From positions 744,001 to 808,000 of the forward strand of contig NZ_JAAXGE010000002.1 in assembly GCF_014750685.1 (NCBI RefSeq): 64,000 nucleotides of DNA, in the 5' to 3' direction. Both the position numbers and the translations under genes were made by a program. This stretch comes from Bacteroides sp. GM023 (lineage in GTDB: Bacteria > Bacteroidota > Bacteroidia > Bacteroidales > Bacteroidaceae). Below, piece after piece: positions 51,196 through 60,031 of the stretch (within the stretch, counting starts at the first letter, position 1; each line of letters starts with the position of its first letter). A model generated the notes under the pieces. It was given only the letters and a program-made list of their open reading frames with translations, did no database searches and was not told the origin of the DNA.

Positions 51196-52761
51196 TTAAT
51201 TGATATCTGTAAGTTTTAGTGAGCTTTTGATTTCTCCTCTCATACGTAATGTTTTAGTATTCATTACCTTAACTTTTATATGTAGTGCTTCAAAAGCAGC
51301 TTTTTTCATTTGAATAGTATCTTTTCTGTCACGATACAAGCAAAATAACTTGTATTTAGGTTGTATGCGATTCGGTACCATTTCACTGGCTAGGGTATAA
51401 CATACAACAGCTTCGTCCATCTGGTTAAGTTTCTTATAAGAATCTCCCAAATGACAATACAATTCAGAACTTGGAATAATAGATGTAGCTTGCTTTAAGA
51501 CAGAAAGGCTGACGGAGGGCGGAAAGTTCTGATAATAATATTGGGCATACACATCTAATAAACGTGGTGTCGACTGTAATTCCGTTCGAGACTTTTCTAG
51601 ATATATTTTTGCTTTTTTGCTTTCTTGTGGTGATAATGAATATAGTTTCTTTACGTTATTCTTTAGTTCATAATAACGATAACTTCCCCAAAAGAATTGT
51701 GTCAGGAAACATATATAAACAAACCATTCCACTAGTTGGAATTTATAACTTGTTGATATACTTCTGCTTTTTTTGCATTGTATGCCTCCTAGTAGTAGAG
51801 GAACCAATAACCATAGCAATACTACATTGGATGGATAAGAGAATAAAGAGAAAATGAGCAATGTAATGAAGCTACTTGGATAAATTTTATGATAGTTTTG
51901 ATAAGATGCGTATTTTAATGCAGATACTATAATGCAGAGAATAAAAATGAGTCCTACCATTCCTTGCTCTACTCCTATAAGCAAAAACTCGTTGTATGGA
52001 TAAGTTGTGTTATCTGCTAACGTTGCATATGAAGAATGTGGATGTGATTTGAAATATCGAGCCTGATAATGCATATATTCTTTTTTGAAATTACCTATAC
52101 CTTTTCCCATTAAAGGGGCATCAGCCAGCATTTCAGAAGATACACGCCATATTAGTAAGCGACCGTTTGCTGAATTTTTTTTGTAGTAATAAGCGAAAGC
52201 TGAAAATAATAATACAAATATAATTATCCCTACTTTTGAGATGTTGCTTAGTGAATTTCCATGTTCCTTTTTCTTGAGGAAGATAAGATAGCCTGTACCG
52301 AAAAGTGCTGCCAACCAACTAGCGCGTGAATCAGTAAGTATAATTATGGCTAATAATAAAACAATAATAAAGAGTAGAAGAAGTTTTGTCCATGAATGTT
52401 CTTGATATTCTAGGTAAAATCCGAAAATTATAGTCATTGCAATGGCTAGAAAACCACCTAATGGTCCTGGATTGGTAAAGGTCCCTGTCATATTAAACGT
52501 AGAATGGAAACTATCTATCCAATGTGCTTTTTGGCAAATTGCGATAGTTGCTTCAATAATTCCTAACAGAACAATTCCCCATAAGCACCATTGTTTCTGC
52601 GATATTTTTCTTGCTATACAATAGCATAGAAAAAATGCACTCCATTGAGTAATCTCAAAAAAGTTAAATTCATTTTTTGATGTCAAACAGAAATAGAATC
52701 CTGTTATTGCTGTATAACTCAATAACAGGATATCTATTATGTTAAGTTGATTTCTTAGCAT
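51196..52761 (-). CDS. O-antigen ligase-like (Wzy_C) membrane protein with C-terminal TPRs
   Basis: A 521-residue protein with about 10-12 membrane helices (residues 8-375) and a soluble helical tail (about 380-500) of TPR type (Tyr-Cys-His-Leu-Gly-Asp-Ser-Tyr-Lys-Lys-Leu-Asn-Gln-Met-Asp-Glu-Ala). The Wzy_C signature is present: Arg-Leu-Leu-Ile-Trp-Arg-Val-Ser and Gly-Lys-Gly-Ile-Gly-Asn-Phe, then His-Pro-His-Ser-Ser-Tyr and Tyr-Asn-Glu-Phe-Leu. Such proteins transfer or polymerise lipid-linked glycans, including onto proteins. There is no O-antigen cluster nearby, so protein or lipoprotein glycosylation within this island is a reasonable hypothesis. AT-rich like its neighbours. Confidence 0.83.
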   Translation of the reverse strand: MLRNQLNIIDILLLSYTAITGFYFCLTSKNEFNFFEITQWSAFFLCYCIARKISQKQWCLWGIVLLGIIEATIAICQKAHWIDSFHSTFNMTGTFTNPGPLGGFLAIAMTIIFGFYLEYQEHSWTKLLLLFIIVLLLAIIILTDSRASWLAALFGTGYLIFLKKKEHGNSLSNISKVGIIIFVLLFSAFAYYYKKNSANGRLLIWRVSSEMLADAPLMGKGIGNFKKEYMHYQARYFKSHPHSSYATLADNTTYPYNEFLLIGVEQGMVGLIFILCIIVSALKYASYQNYHKIYPSSFITLLIFSLFSYPSNVVLLWLLVPLLLGGIQCKKSRSISTSYKFQLVEWFVYICFLTQFFWGSYRYYELKNNVKKLYSLSPQESKKAKIYLEKSRTELQSTPRLLDVYAQYYYQNFPPSVSLSVLKQATSIIPSSELYCHLGDSYKKLNQMDEAVVCYTLASEMVPNRIQPKYKLFCLYRDRKDTIQMKKAAFEALHIKVKVMNTKTLRMRGEIKSSLKLTDIN

Positions 52762-52787
52762 AGAGTAATCACAATCACGTTATGTTT

Positions 52788-53246
52788 TTATGGTTTTGTA
52801 ATATATAACAATGGACCATTACCAACATAAATAGCTGTATCAGGATAAATTGTTTTTATAATTAACGTATCACAATTTAACTTTACTATTTCTATAACAC
52901 TTCCATTTTCATTTATGATATAATTTCCATACTCTTTTTTCCCTATCCTGTCAAGTTTAAAAGTTCTTTCTATTGAGTCTGACAAATAATACATGACTGA
53001 ACCAGTAAGTTTGGTTTCTGCATGAGGATACTTTTGGGGATTAGTATTTTTAAACCAAAGAAGTGTTTTCGTACTTTGTTTATTGAATACTACTTTATTT
53101 ATAATATTGGGTGATGTTCCTTTTGTTAAATACCAACTTTTTCGAGTCAGTAAATCCATAGTCGATAACTTATCCTTTTTTAAATAACAAGGACATGAAC
53201 AAGCAAAAATGCACGACAGCATTAAAATTAATAATATTCCTTTCAT
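52788..53246 (-). CDS. Small lipocalin-like lipoprotein
   Basis: A 152-residue protein with a lipoprotein signal (Cys-Ile-Phe-Ala-Cys-Ser-Cys; the exact lipid-bearing Cys is ambiguous). Leu-Leu-Thr-Arg-Lys-Ser-Trp-Tyr-Leu at about 32-40 followed by alternating strands suggests a small lipocalin-type barrel. I do not recognise a specific family. It sits 26 bp from the Wzy_C gene and 7 bp after the papain-like gene, so it is part of the five-gene island operon. Confidence 0.65.
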   Translation of the reverse strand: MKGILLILMLSCIFACSCPCYLKKDKLSTMDLLTRKSWYLTKGTSPNIINKVVFNKQSTKTLLWFKNTNPQKYPHAETKLTGSVMYYLSDSIERTFKLDRIGKKEYGNYIINENGSVIEIVKLNCDTLIIKTIYPDTAIYVGNGPLLYITKP

Positions 53247-53253
53247 ATTTATA

Positions 53254-54714
53254 CTATTTTACTCCTGATATAACGTATGCATATAATCCCAATGCTGAAA
53301 CAGGGGCTTCCCTCCAGCACCCATATTCTGGATCCATGTATATAAGGTTACCATTAGTGTGATATCCTATTACAGCAATATTATGTGCACTTTGCTCCAT
53401 CTCTGATTTTATAGTTGTCATTATAATATACCCATTGTTAATAGCTTCTACAAATGTTATATTATCGGCGGGCACAGTAGTGAAGAATTTATCTACAAAT
53501 CCTGCGATTTTCTCTATGTGCATTCCATTTCCTATTATATCCATTAATATGGCTCCTGTTGATAAATTGGGATTCAACCCTATTTGATAATTTATATATT
53601 CTTGGAGTATAGTCCCGTGATCTACTTTTAAAACTCCATTACTATCATAAGTCGCTGTTCCACCTAATGTTAATTTTATGTATGAAATTATGGAAGTGAC
53701 ACATGTGTATCCTATTTGCTTTTCCATTCTATCTGGTAATTTGGCTATGACAAATTTGTCATCTTTTGCCGCAATAAAATCTTGGCTTTGGATAGGCTTT
53801 TGTTCTGTATCGTTATTAGAATTATCTTGGGATTCGTCATCTGGGGTAGCGGGATTTTCCGGCTCTGGCTCTGGGTCTATTGGGCTAGTATCAGGTCTTG
53901 AGGAGTTTATCCAGTCTTCCATTTCGTTTTCTCCCCACTCACTGTAATCTGGTGGAGTAACGATAACATCGTCTAACCAACCACCATCATAAGTAAAATC
54001 ATAATCATCTTCTCCACGTGTCAACACTACATTTTTTCTTTGTACGGTAATAGCGGATACTAGCATGCGAGCTTGTTCATATTTACTGATAAAATCAGTT
54101 TTTGATGTGGTACTCAATAAGAATACACCATCAGTTTTTATTCCATTTTTGTATTGGCTCACTCGGGCGGTTAAATTAGAATACACGCACGAGTAAATAG
54201 CGATCCCTGTAAACTCTCCCTTGTCTGCACAATTTATGAATTTGTTGCAAATGTCATGAGAGTATTTGTTATCGTAAGTTTTTGAAGGTATCAATGTAAG
54301 AATATATTGCCCCATTCTTTTACTGTTGAGATCTTTTATAATTATTAATTTCTGATATATATTAACTTTCCCTGCAGAGGGAAAGCCATTCTTTTCATCC
54401 ACATGAATTGCTTTGTATTGATAGGTAGGGGTAATGGGAATATCGTAACATGCAATTCCATTCTTAGATGAGCCTATAGCAACTTCCCATTTGGGGATAA
54501 AATCACCGGGAGTTATTGATTTATTGTTTAGCGAACGGCTCGTTATCAAGCTTACTTCTGATTGTTTTTCAAAAAAAGTTTTAGCTTCTTGCAAGCTAAA
54601 GTCTTTCATTTCTATCTGCGTATCTAGCTTTATTGAGTCTTCATCTGTACAATTTACAATACAGAACATTATTATCATTATAGATGCTAGTGTGTAAATA
54701 TAGGATATTTTCAT
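53254..54714 (-). CDS. Papain/C39-like cysteine peptidase-fold lipoprotein
   Basis: A 486-residue lipoprotein (Cys-Ile-Val-Asn-Cys-Thr-Asp-Glu-Asp; acidic run as in surface lipoproteins). Residues about 35-225 are a strand-rich domain I know only as a recurring N-terminal part of Bacteroidetes secreted proteins. Leu-Asp-Asp-Val-Ile-Val-Thr-Pro-Pro at about 247-255 is the linker motif often seen before effector-like domains. A Pro/Glu/Asp-rich linker spans about 270-305. The C-terminal domain (about 325-486) has a possible papain-like pair: Cys in Gly-Tyr-Thr-Cys-Val-Thr-Ser and His in Ser-Ala-His-Asn-Ile-Ala-Val-Ile-Gly-Tyr, then Asp in Met-Asp-Pro-Glu. This suggests a peptidase, amidase or transpeptidase; activity is unproven. 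Confidence 0.72.
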   Translation of the reverse strand: MKISYIYTLASIMIIMFCIVNCTDEDSIKLDTQIEMKDFSLQEAKTFFEKQSEVSLITSRSLNNKSITPGDFIPKWEVAIGSSKNGIACYDIPITPTYQYKAIHVDEKNGFPSAGKVNIYQKLIIIKDLNSKRMGQYILTLIPSKTYDNKYSHDICNKFINCADKGEFTGIAIYSCVYSNLTARVSQYKNGIKTDGVFLLSTTSKTDFISKYEQARMLVSAITVQRKNVVLTRGEDDYDFTYDGGWLDDVIVTPPDYSEWGENEMEDWINSSRPDTSPIDPEPEPENPATPDDESQDNSNNDTEQKPIQSQDFIAAKDDKFVIAKLPDRMEKQIGYTCVTSIISYIKLTLGGTATYDSNGVLKVDHGTILQEYINYQIGLNPNLSTGAILMDIIGNGMHIEKIAGFVDKFFTTVPADNITFVEAINNGYIIMTTIKSEMEQSAHNIAVIGYHTNGNLIYMDPEYGCWREAPVSALGLYAYVISGVK

Positions 54715-54720
54715 AATATA

Positions 54721-55770
54721 TTATCTTTTATATTCTTTTTTTTTATTCAAATCATACATTCGTTTTCCTCTCCATTTTTTATATGAGCTATTGCTGAATA
54801 GCGGACGAACGCTCTGTAAGAACGTTTCGTTTGCAACTTTTAATTTTTCTGCTTTATCGGCTGTAGAAAGTTTCTTTTGCTCATTTATTATCTTATATTC
54901 TTCAATAGCATATATGTTATATGCATTTTTAAATTGATTGATCTGTACCTTATTTAATCCATATCGTTTGGCGAGCACATAATCTAGTTGTGAATTGTTA
55001 ATTGCTATCCACTTCTTTGCAACCTGTGGGGGAACTGCTTTTTTTATAGCACTTAATTTATAATTTTCAATCTCTTGCAATTTTTCATTCCTGTTTTTGG
55101 GACGCTCTTCCCATATTTTTGCACGTTGTGTTGAGCAGTTAACTTCTATTTGAGATATTTGCCAGCTTTCGTTGTAAGTCGCTCCATATTTATCCATATT
55201 CTCAAGTGTCCTGAAAGTCATATCTTTGTAATTGATATACCAGTTTCCTATTTCTGTTCCTATGATTTGACGGATTTGACTATTTAATGTTGTGAGTATG
55301 TTTTGTGTTTTTTCGATTTTAATATATTCTTCATCGTTTCCCTCCAATATATGATCGCGTTTTTTTTTCCACTCACTTTCTGTTTTGTACAATGTATTTA
55401 TTTTCTCACGTGGAATGAACTTCGTTTCACTTAAAATGTGGTATCGTTCTAAACCCTGTGTACAGGAACTCCAACTCTTGTACCGTCCTTTACTGAACAC
55501 TTGACTGATCATTATACCATACTTATTGTAAAGCTTCTTTTGTTCCTCTTTAAATTTGACAGAACTAATTCTTTGGTTTTTCAACTGTTCATTTTCATTT
55601 TCCAGAGATGGAAGTAATAGTTGGAGATACTTATCGGCTTTTGGCTGATTAATTTTGTACGTTTTCATCAGGTATTCCTTATGTTTTTTGATATCTACGT
55701 TAGAGATACTCTGTGAATAACTGGTACTTCCTGATAGAAGTAAGACTAGAAAAAAAGTAATTTTCTTCAT
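54721..55770 (-). CDS. Secreted helical protein with internal duplication, function unknown
   Basis: A 349-residue protein with a signal peptide (to about Thr-Ser-Tyr-Ser-Gln) and no recognised family. It is almost wholly helical and charged. Two units resemble each other: about 30-105 and about 262-340. Each runs from Leu-x-Lys-x-Tyr-x-Ile/Leu-Asn, through a charged helix with Lys-Leu, to a final Phe-Ser-x-x-x-Tyr-Lys-x-Trp. Heptad-like charge and the Tyr-Lys-x-Trp end recall periplasmic CpxP/Spy-type helical hairpins, but the match is weak. The middle holds Cys pairs that could form a disulfide. A chaperone-like or scaffold role is only a guess. Confidence 0.6.
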   Translation of the reverse strand: MKKITFFLVLLLSGSTSYSQSISNVDIKKHKEYLMKTYKINQPKADKYLQLLLPSLENENEQLKNQRISSVKFKEEQKKLYNKYGIMISQVFSKGRYKSWSSCTQGLERYHILSETKFIPREKINTLYKTESEWKKKRDHILEGNDEEYIKIEKTQNILTTLNSQIRQIIGTEIGNWYINYKDMTFRTLENMDKYGATYNESWQISQIEVNCSTQRAKIWEERPKNRNEKLQEIENYKLSAIKKAVPPQVAKKWIAINNSQLDYVLAKRYGLNKVQINQFKNAYNIYAIEEYKIINEQKKLSTADKAEKLKVANETFLQSVRPLFSNSSYKKWRGKRMYDLNKKKEYKR

Positions 55771-55810
55771 AAAATTATTATTATTTATGTGTTAGAATAA
55801 AGTGTGCTTA

Positions 55811-57616
55811 TTACCACCATATTTGCTGCCCGTTTTCGTAGGTAAATGGACGTTCTTCTTTACCTTTTGTTAAATCTCGAAGCCATAATAATGCGTTTTT
55901 GGGTACGTTGTTATAAGTAATATGGTCTTCTGTCGTGGATTTCTCACCTAAACTATTCCAACCTTTATTCCAATAAAGTAGTTCATAGGTATCCGTTGGT
56001 ACAACAGAATTGTCATCATTGCGTGGAGCGAAACTTATTGCTCCGATAGAAGTCGCTTGAGGCAATGCCATCCCTATCCATAAGTCTATGCCTCTATCTA
56101 CTTGGTAATATGTTAAGGGATTATTGTCGAAAATAGCCATCATTGTGCTATCTTTTTGGATAGCTTCGCAGGCTATTGGATAGGAAGAAATAAGTGTTCC
56201 GTTTTGTTGGTGTAAAGAAAATTCGGCTATGCTGAATATACCTTTCGGCTTTCGATATCGTATGTATTTGTATTTTGTATTACATGTAATATTTATTTTT
56301 TGTGTTCGACTTTCCGGGGTACTAGTGATTTTGTACAGTTCTTCTGCATCGGAAAAGTCTATTCGGTTGGCACCTTCAAAAATACCTCCTATCATCGTTT
56401 GGGCAAATCTCACTATTCTTTTATTTAACGGATATTTGCGGGTTAGTGTAATAGTCTCTTCCTGCATGATATTGGGTTGTATTTCTCGAATACTATCATT
56501 AGATACAATAATAGGTGGGGATAGAGGGGCTATTTCTGCGTTTGTGAAGATAGAAGGTAGATATAAAATACCATTGCCTAAATTTAAGGCTTCCTCTGAT
56601 TCTTCTCCTATTTTGGTGCCTGTACCTATATTGGAAAATTTGCCATTTGTTGAGACCGCAATTGGGATCCACCCATTAGGGGAGAATACCGATAAATAAG
56701 ATATATTATTTTTATTGTAATTAAGTGCCATAGTCTTAGAACCTATCAAATACATTCCTGTAACATCTCGAATATCACAATCTTTAAACAGTTGCGGAAA
56801 ATCAAATACCATAGTATCATGCAATTGATTAGAAACTATTGTGTAACTTTTCCGATAAATTTTTGGAACTTTTCGAATAGGTAAATCATTTATATCATTA
56901 TTGTTCTCGTTTTGGAAAGATATGGTTTTTTCATTTGGAAGTATTGCTGCTGCAAAAGAGTGCCCGTTGTTGCTACTTCCCCAATATGGAACTAGCTCGA
57001 ATGCGGCGGGAATACCTGCTGAGCGTAAAGCCATAACAACTAATGTGCTTCTGTCGTCGCATTTGCCATACTTTGTTTGTATAAGAGATGTATATGATTG
57101 TAGGGAATCTTTGTAAAACTCTGGTGCTAATTTGAGTTTGATTTGTGCATTAATATTTTGTGCTGCTTCTGCCATATCATTACTGTTCCCATTGCTGAAG
57201 TGCTTTACACAATCCCACTTCCAGTAATATTGTAAAGGCTCGTTGGCTACTCGATAAGGGAGGATGTATTCACAAAATTGTTCAAATGTGTAGTTTTGTA
57301 AATAAGGGCACTTTGTTTTTAAACAAAAGGAGTATTCCAACGATTCTATAAGAGAGTCAGCTTTTACTATATCTATATCATATATCCGCTTTTTCTCTCT
57401 TCCGCTTAAAGAATATTTGTTGGGTATGTTTGATATTAAAAAACAAGCAGCTTTATATTTTTCTTTATCGCCTTTTACCTTATAGTAGTCGAGAAATTTA
57501 ACAAGTTCTTTACGGTTTGTATTAGATCGTTTGGCTATTTTCCATGCATTATTTTCATCGGTAGAAGTACATCCGAATAAAAAGATGAATAAAATAAATG
57601 ATAGAATTGTTCTCAT
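55811..57616 (-). CDS. Transglutaminase-like lipoprotein with C-terminal discoidin-like region
   Basis: A 601-residue lipoprotein (Leu-Phe-Gly-Cys-Thr-Ser). Residues about 170-230 hold a transglutaminase/papain-fold core: Cys in Tyr-Gly-Lys-Cys-Asp-Asp-Arg-Ser, followed by Leu-Arg-Ser-Ala-Gly-Ile-Pro-Ala and His in Gly-His-Ser-Phe-Ala. The third residue is not clear. A strand-rich middle (about 280-430) and a C-terminal discoidin-like region (about 440-580, Phe-Asp-Asn-Asn-Pro-Leu-Thr-Tyr-Tyr-Gln) follow, suggesting glycan binding. Similar architectures occur in Bacteroides as transglutaminase-domain proteins of unknown substrate. It is the first gene of the island operon. Confidence 0.75.
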   Translation of the reverse strand: MRTILSFILFIFLFGCTSTDENNAWKIAKRSNTNRKELVKFLDYYKVKGDKEKYKAACFLISNIPNKYSLSGREKKRIYDIDIVKADSLIESLEYSFCLKTKCPYLQNYTFEQFCEYILPYRVANEPLQYYWKWDCVKHFSNGNSNDMAEAAQNINAQIKLKLAPEFYKDSLQSYTSLIQTKYGKCDDRSTLVVMALRSAGIPAAFELVPYWGSSNNGHSFAAAILPNEKTISFQNENNNDINDLPIRKVPKIYRKSYTIVSNQLHDTMVFDFPQLFKDCDIRDVTGMYLIGSKTMALNYNKNNISYLSVFSPNGWIPIAVSTNGKFSNIGTGTKIGEESEEALNLGNGILYLPSIFTNAEIAPLSPPIIVSNDSIREIQPNIMQEETITLTRKYPLNKRIVRFAQTMIGGIFEGANRIDFSDAEELYKITSTPESRTQKINITCNTKYKYIRYRKPKGIFSIAEFSLHQQNGTLISSYPIACEAIQKDSTMMAIFDNNPLTYYQVDRGIDLWIGMALPQATSIGAISFAPRNDDNSVVPTDTYELLYWNKGWNSLGEKSTTEDHITYNNVPKNALLWLRDLTKGKEERPFTYENGQQIWW

Positions 57617-58191
57617 AGTATTTGAATATCAAGTGTTTTTTACGCCTGCAAAGGTCGCTACTAATATTGGGATAGATGTACGATAAAATACAATAATGTG
57701 ATAAAATTGTGCATAAGGCTCTTTTTAAAAATAATTTATCCTTGATTTGTGATTTTTTGTATTATGTGTTCTATTATGTATTTTGAAATAGAAATAACAC
57801 ATTGCAATTATGCTTCGGTAGATAGATTTCCTATTATGATATTGGTCGTTTTTTATTACATGGTTGAGATGTTCTTTACAGTCGATTCTTACCTCGTTTG
57901 ACTATAGTGACATACTATTTACTTTCTTCTCTTTAGTCTGTGAGTTATCTATAGTAAGATTACGAAAAAAATCTGCATATTTACTTAATCAATTTCTTGA
58001 ATCTTATACAGACTAAAGTCTGTCCGTCCGATAAAAAGGGACAGCCTATTATATCTTTTATTTTCTTGTTCTTCAATTTTTGCTGATGAGCGTTTGAATC
58101 CGCGCGAATGTACTTGATAAGATTATTGAGGAAGTCAATATTCGTGTGGAGATTAAAAACAGACTTTGTGAGCTAAAGAGAAAAGTCGGAA
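57617..58191. other. AT-rich non-coding stretch at the island's right end
   Basis: No coding region is supported. It contains the upstream region of the transglutaminase-like gene; a near -7 box reads GACCTTTG on the - strand, one base off consensus. ACAGACT and AGTCTGT (58008-58023) make a 7-bp hairpin that shares CTGT with a second possible hairpin, CTGTCC (58019-58025 region) with GGACAG (58039-58044 region), so only one can form at a time. A short protein-like reading frame at about 58095-58190 has no clear identity. Confidence 0.5.
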
Positions 58192-58371
58192 AAGATTGTC
58201 CTGCAACATATCCGGCAACATGGATTTATCACAAGGACAACGTATACGGAACTGACGGGACGGCTCAAGAACATGGCATTGGCAGACCTTAAATCATTTG
58301 CGGACGAAGGCATCATCAAAAGGGTAGGGCACGGCAATCAGATGCATTTTATTATACCGCCTGCTGATTAG
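58192..58371 (+). pseudogene. 3' fragment of the HU-like gene
   Basis: These 180 nt reproduce the C-terminal winged-helix-like part of the HU-like gene at 50318-50938: Val-Leu-Gln-His-Ile-Arg-Gln-His-Gly-Phe-Ile-Thr-Arg-Thr-Thr-Tyr and on to Phe-Ile-Ile-Pro-Pro, then Ala-Asp and TAG. By eye about nine bases differ over some 165. The HU-like N-terminal domain and start codon are missing, and a stop codon lies just upstream in this frame. The two copies run in the same direction and bracket the five-gene island. Confidence 0.85.
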
Positions 58372-58459
58372 GGGTATCCAATAAATATCCTGTCTTGATA
58401 TTCAATGAAGAGCAATTTTCCTCTTTTCAGATGGAATTTGCTCTTCATTTATCCTTAAA

Positions 58460-59938
58460 TTACTTCATACTAAATGTATTAAAAGAATGTCCCTGTAAAG
58501 TAACATCTAAATATTTATTTCTTATTTGTACAGTTAGCTGTCGTGGGGTATCATTAAAGTTTCCGGCTACTACCAAGAACTTATTGTCAGGAGTCAGAAA
58601 TACCATAACAGGTAGCTTATCTTCACCTTTCTCTTTATATTGCAAAATCTTCGTACCGGAAACAACCCGGTTGCTAAAATGCTTTACAGCATAATATTCC
58701 GGAGTATAAATAACGGAACTAGTATTCGAATCTACTCGAACTAATGCATTCTGTTTCCATCCCCAACCGCTGGTTCCTTCATCACACAAGATGGCATTCC
58801 AAAAAGTATATTCTTCACATCCACTACCCAAATAATGATTTATCAAGTTAAAAGTGTGTTCGGCTGCTTTCCAATCGAAAGTACCTGAACCACATTCACT
58901 TTCAGTCTGCATATATTTATAGTTTGGATATTTTTTGCGTATTTCCGGCAGGATCTGTCCTCCCCACCATTGGAAACCAATACCTTCCACCGCATCTTTC
59001 ATGCGGGGATCGGAGAGAATCTTGTCTACCAATTCGATGCGGTTTGTATTCAGTGTACCCAGATAAAGTTCTATTTCCGGCAGTTGTTTCTTCAAAGTAG
59101 GAGCTAAATATTCCACATTGAAGCGAATAATACCTTCAGGAGTCCATGCGCAAGCGGGGTAAATGGAATAAGCCCATGGTTCATTTTGAAACATCACCCG
59201 GTTCACTGGAATCTTTTCTTTCTGATAAGCTGATACAAATTTACAGAAATAGTCAGCATAAGATTGTAAGTAGCGTGGGTCTTGAATGAAATAGTCGTTC
59301 TCTGCCACCTGCTTTGGATAGAACTTCTTATCTACGTTTTCAATCCCTTCATAAAGAGCTATCTCTGCTTGAGCAGGTAATTGGTTTACCCCTGCTTTAC
59401 TTTTTACAGAATAATAATGATTCACTTTCATCCAAGAAGGAGGTGACCAGGGAGAAATCCAAAACGTCATATTAGGATTCACCTTTAGCGCCCGTTTCAC
59501 ATAAGGTATAAGGGTTTGTTTATCACGGTCGATATTAAAGTAATTCAGTTTAAAGTCACCCGGCACTTCATCGCAGCTATACCAGTTGCGTGCATAGTCG
59601 TTGGCATCCATCGGAATACGTCCCATAGAGAATTTTAGTTCGCCGTCAGGAGCAAAAATATTGTTTAGCACCACCTTCTGGTCATCTATTGATAGCATGT
59701 TTAGTGCGTCCCAACCTAATTCATTGAAACAGGTTCCCCATTTTTTGAAGGTTTGGATACTTTCATTGGTATCCGCTTTTAAAACAGGTGTTTGATTACT
59801 CTTTGTTTGAAGTTTCACTTCAGTTTCTTTCCAAACATTCCCTTCCGTACTGCTGATCCATGTAAAGGATTGGGCGTACATACCGGTCAGGCTTATTGTA
59901 AGCCCACTCAGTATTAATATTCTTTTTAGATTCATCAT
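58460..59938 (-). CDS. GH30 family glycoside hydrolase
   Basis: A 492-residue secreted hydrolase (signal peptide to about Met-Tyr-Ala-Gln). It fits GH30: a (beta/alpha)8 barrel with Ser-Pro-Trp-Ser-Pro-Pro-Ser-Trp-Met-Lys (about 162-171), acid/base Glu253 in Gln-Asn-Glu-Pro and nucleophile Glu346 in Gln-Thr-Glu-Ser-Glu-Cys-Gly, then a small beta-sandwich typical of the family. Characterised GH30 members cleave beta-1,6-glucan, beta-xylan or glucosylceramide-type bonds; subfamily cannot be fixed by eye. With the sulfatase and lyase genes upstream it forms the tail of a Sus-type locus. Confidence 0.9.
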   Translation of the reverse strand: MMNLKRILILSGLTISLTGMYAQSFTWISSTEGNVWKETEVKLQTKSNQTPVLKADTNESIQTFKKWGTCFNELGWDALNMLSIDDQKVVLNNIFAPDGELKFSMGRIPMDANDYARNWYSCDEVPGDFKLNYFNIDRDKQTLIPYVKRALKVNPNMTFWISPWSPPSWMKVNHYYSVKSKAGVNQLPAQAEIALYEGIENVDKKFYPKQVAENDYFIQDPRYLQSYADYFCKFVSAYQKEKIPVNRVMFQNEPWAYSIYPACAWTPEGIIRFNVEYLAPTLKKQLPEIELYLGTLNTNRIELVDKILSDPRMKDAVEGIGFQWWGGQILPEIRKKYPNYKYMQTESECGSGTFDWKAAEHTFNLINHYLGSGCEEYTFWNAILCDEGTSGWGWKQNALVRVDSNTSSVIYTPEYYAVKHFSNRVVSGTKILQYKEKGEDKLPVMVFLTPDNKFLVVAGNFNDTPRQLTVQIRNKYLDVTLQGHSFNTFSMK

Positions 59939-60031
59939 TGAAATAATTTAATTTACAATTGCACCGTTTCTTCTATTTTTCTTTTCAAGTTGTTCTATAC
60001 CGGTGAATGGAAGTTATCGTTGTTTTGACAG

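Noticed and set aside
50318..58371. An insertion sequence or integrative element explaining the island
   Set aside because: No transposase, integrase or terminal inverted repeat was found. The only repeats are the HU-like copies.
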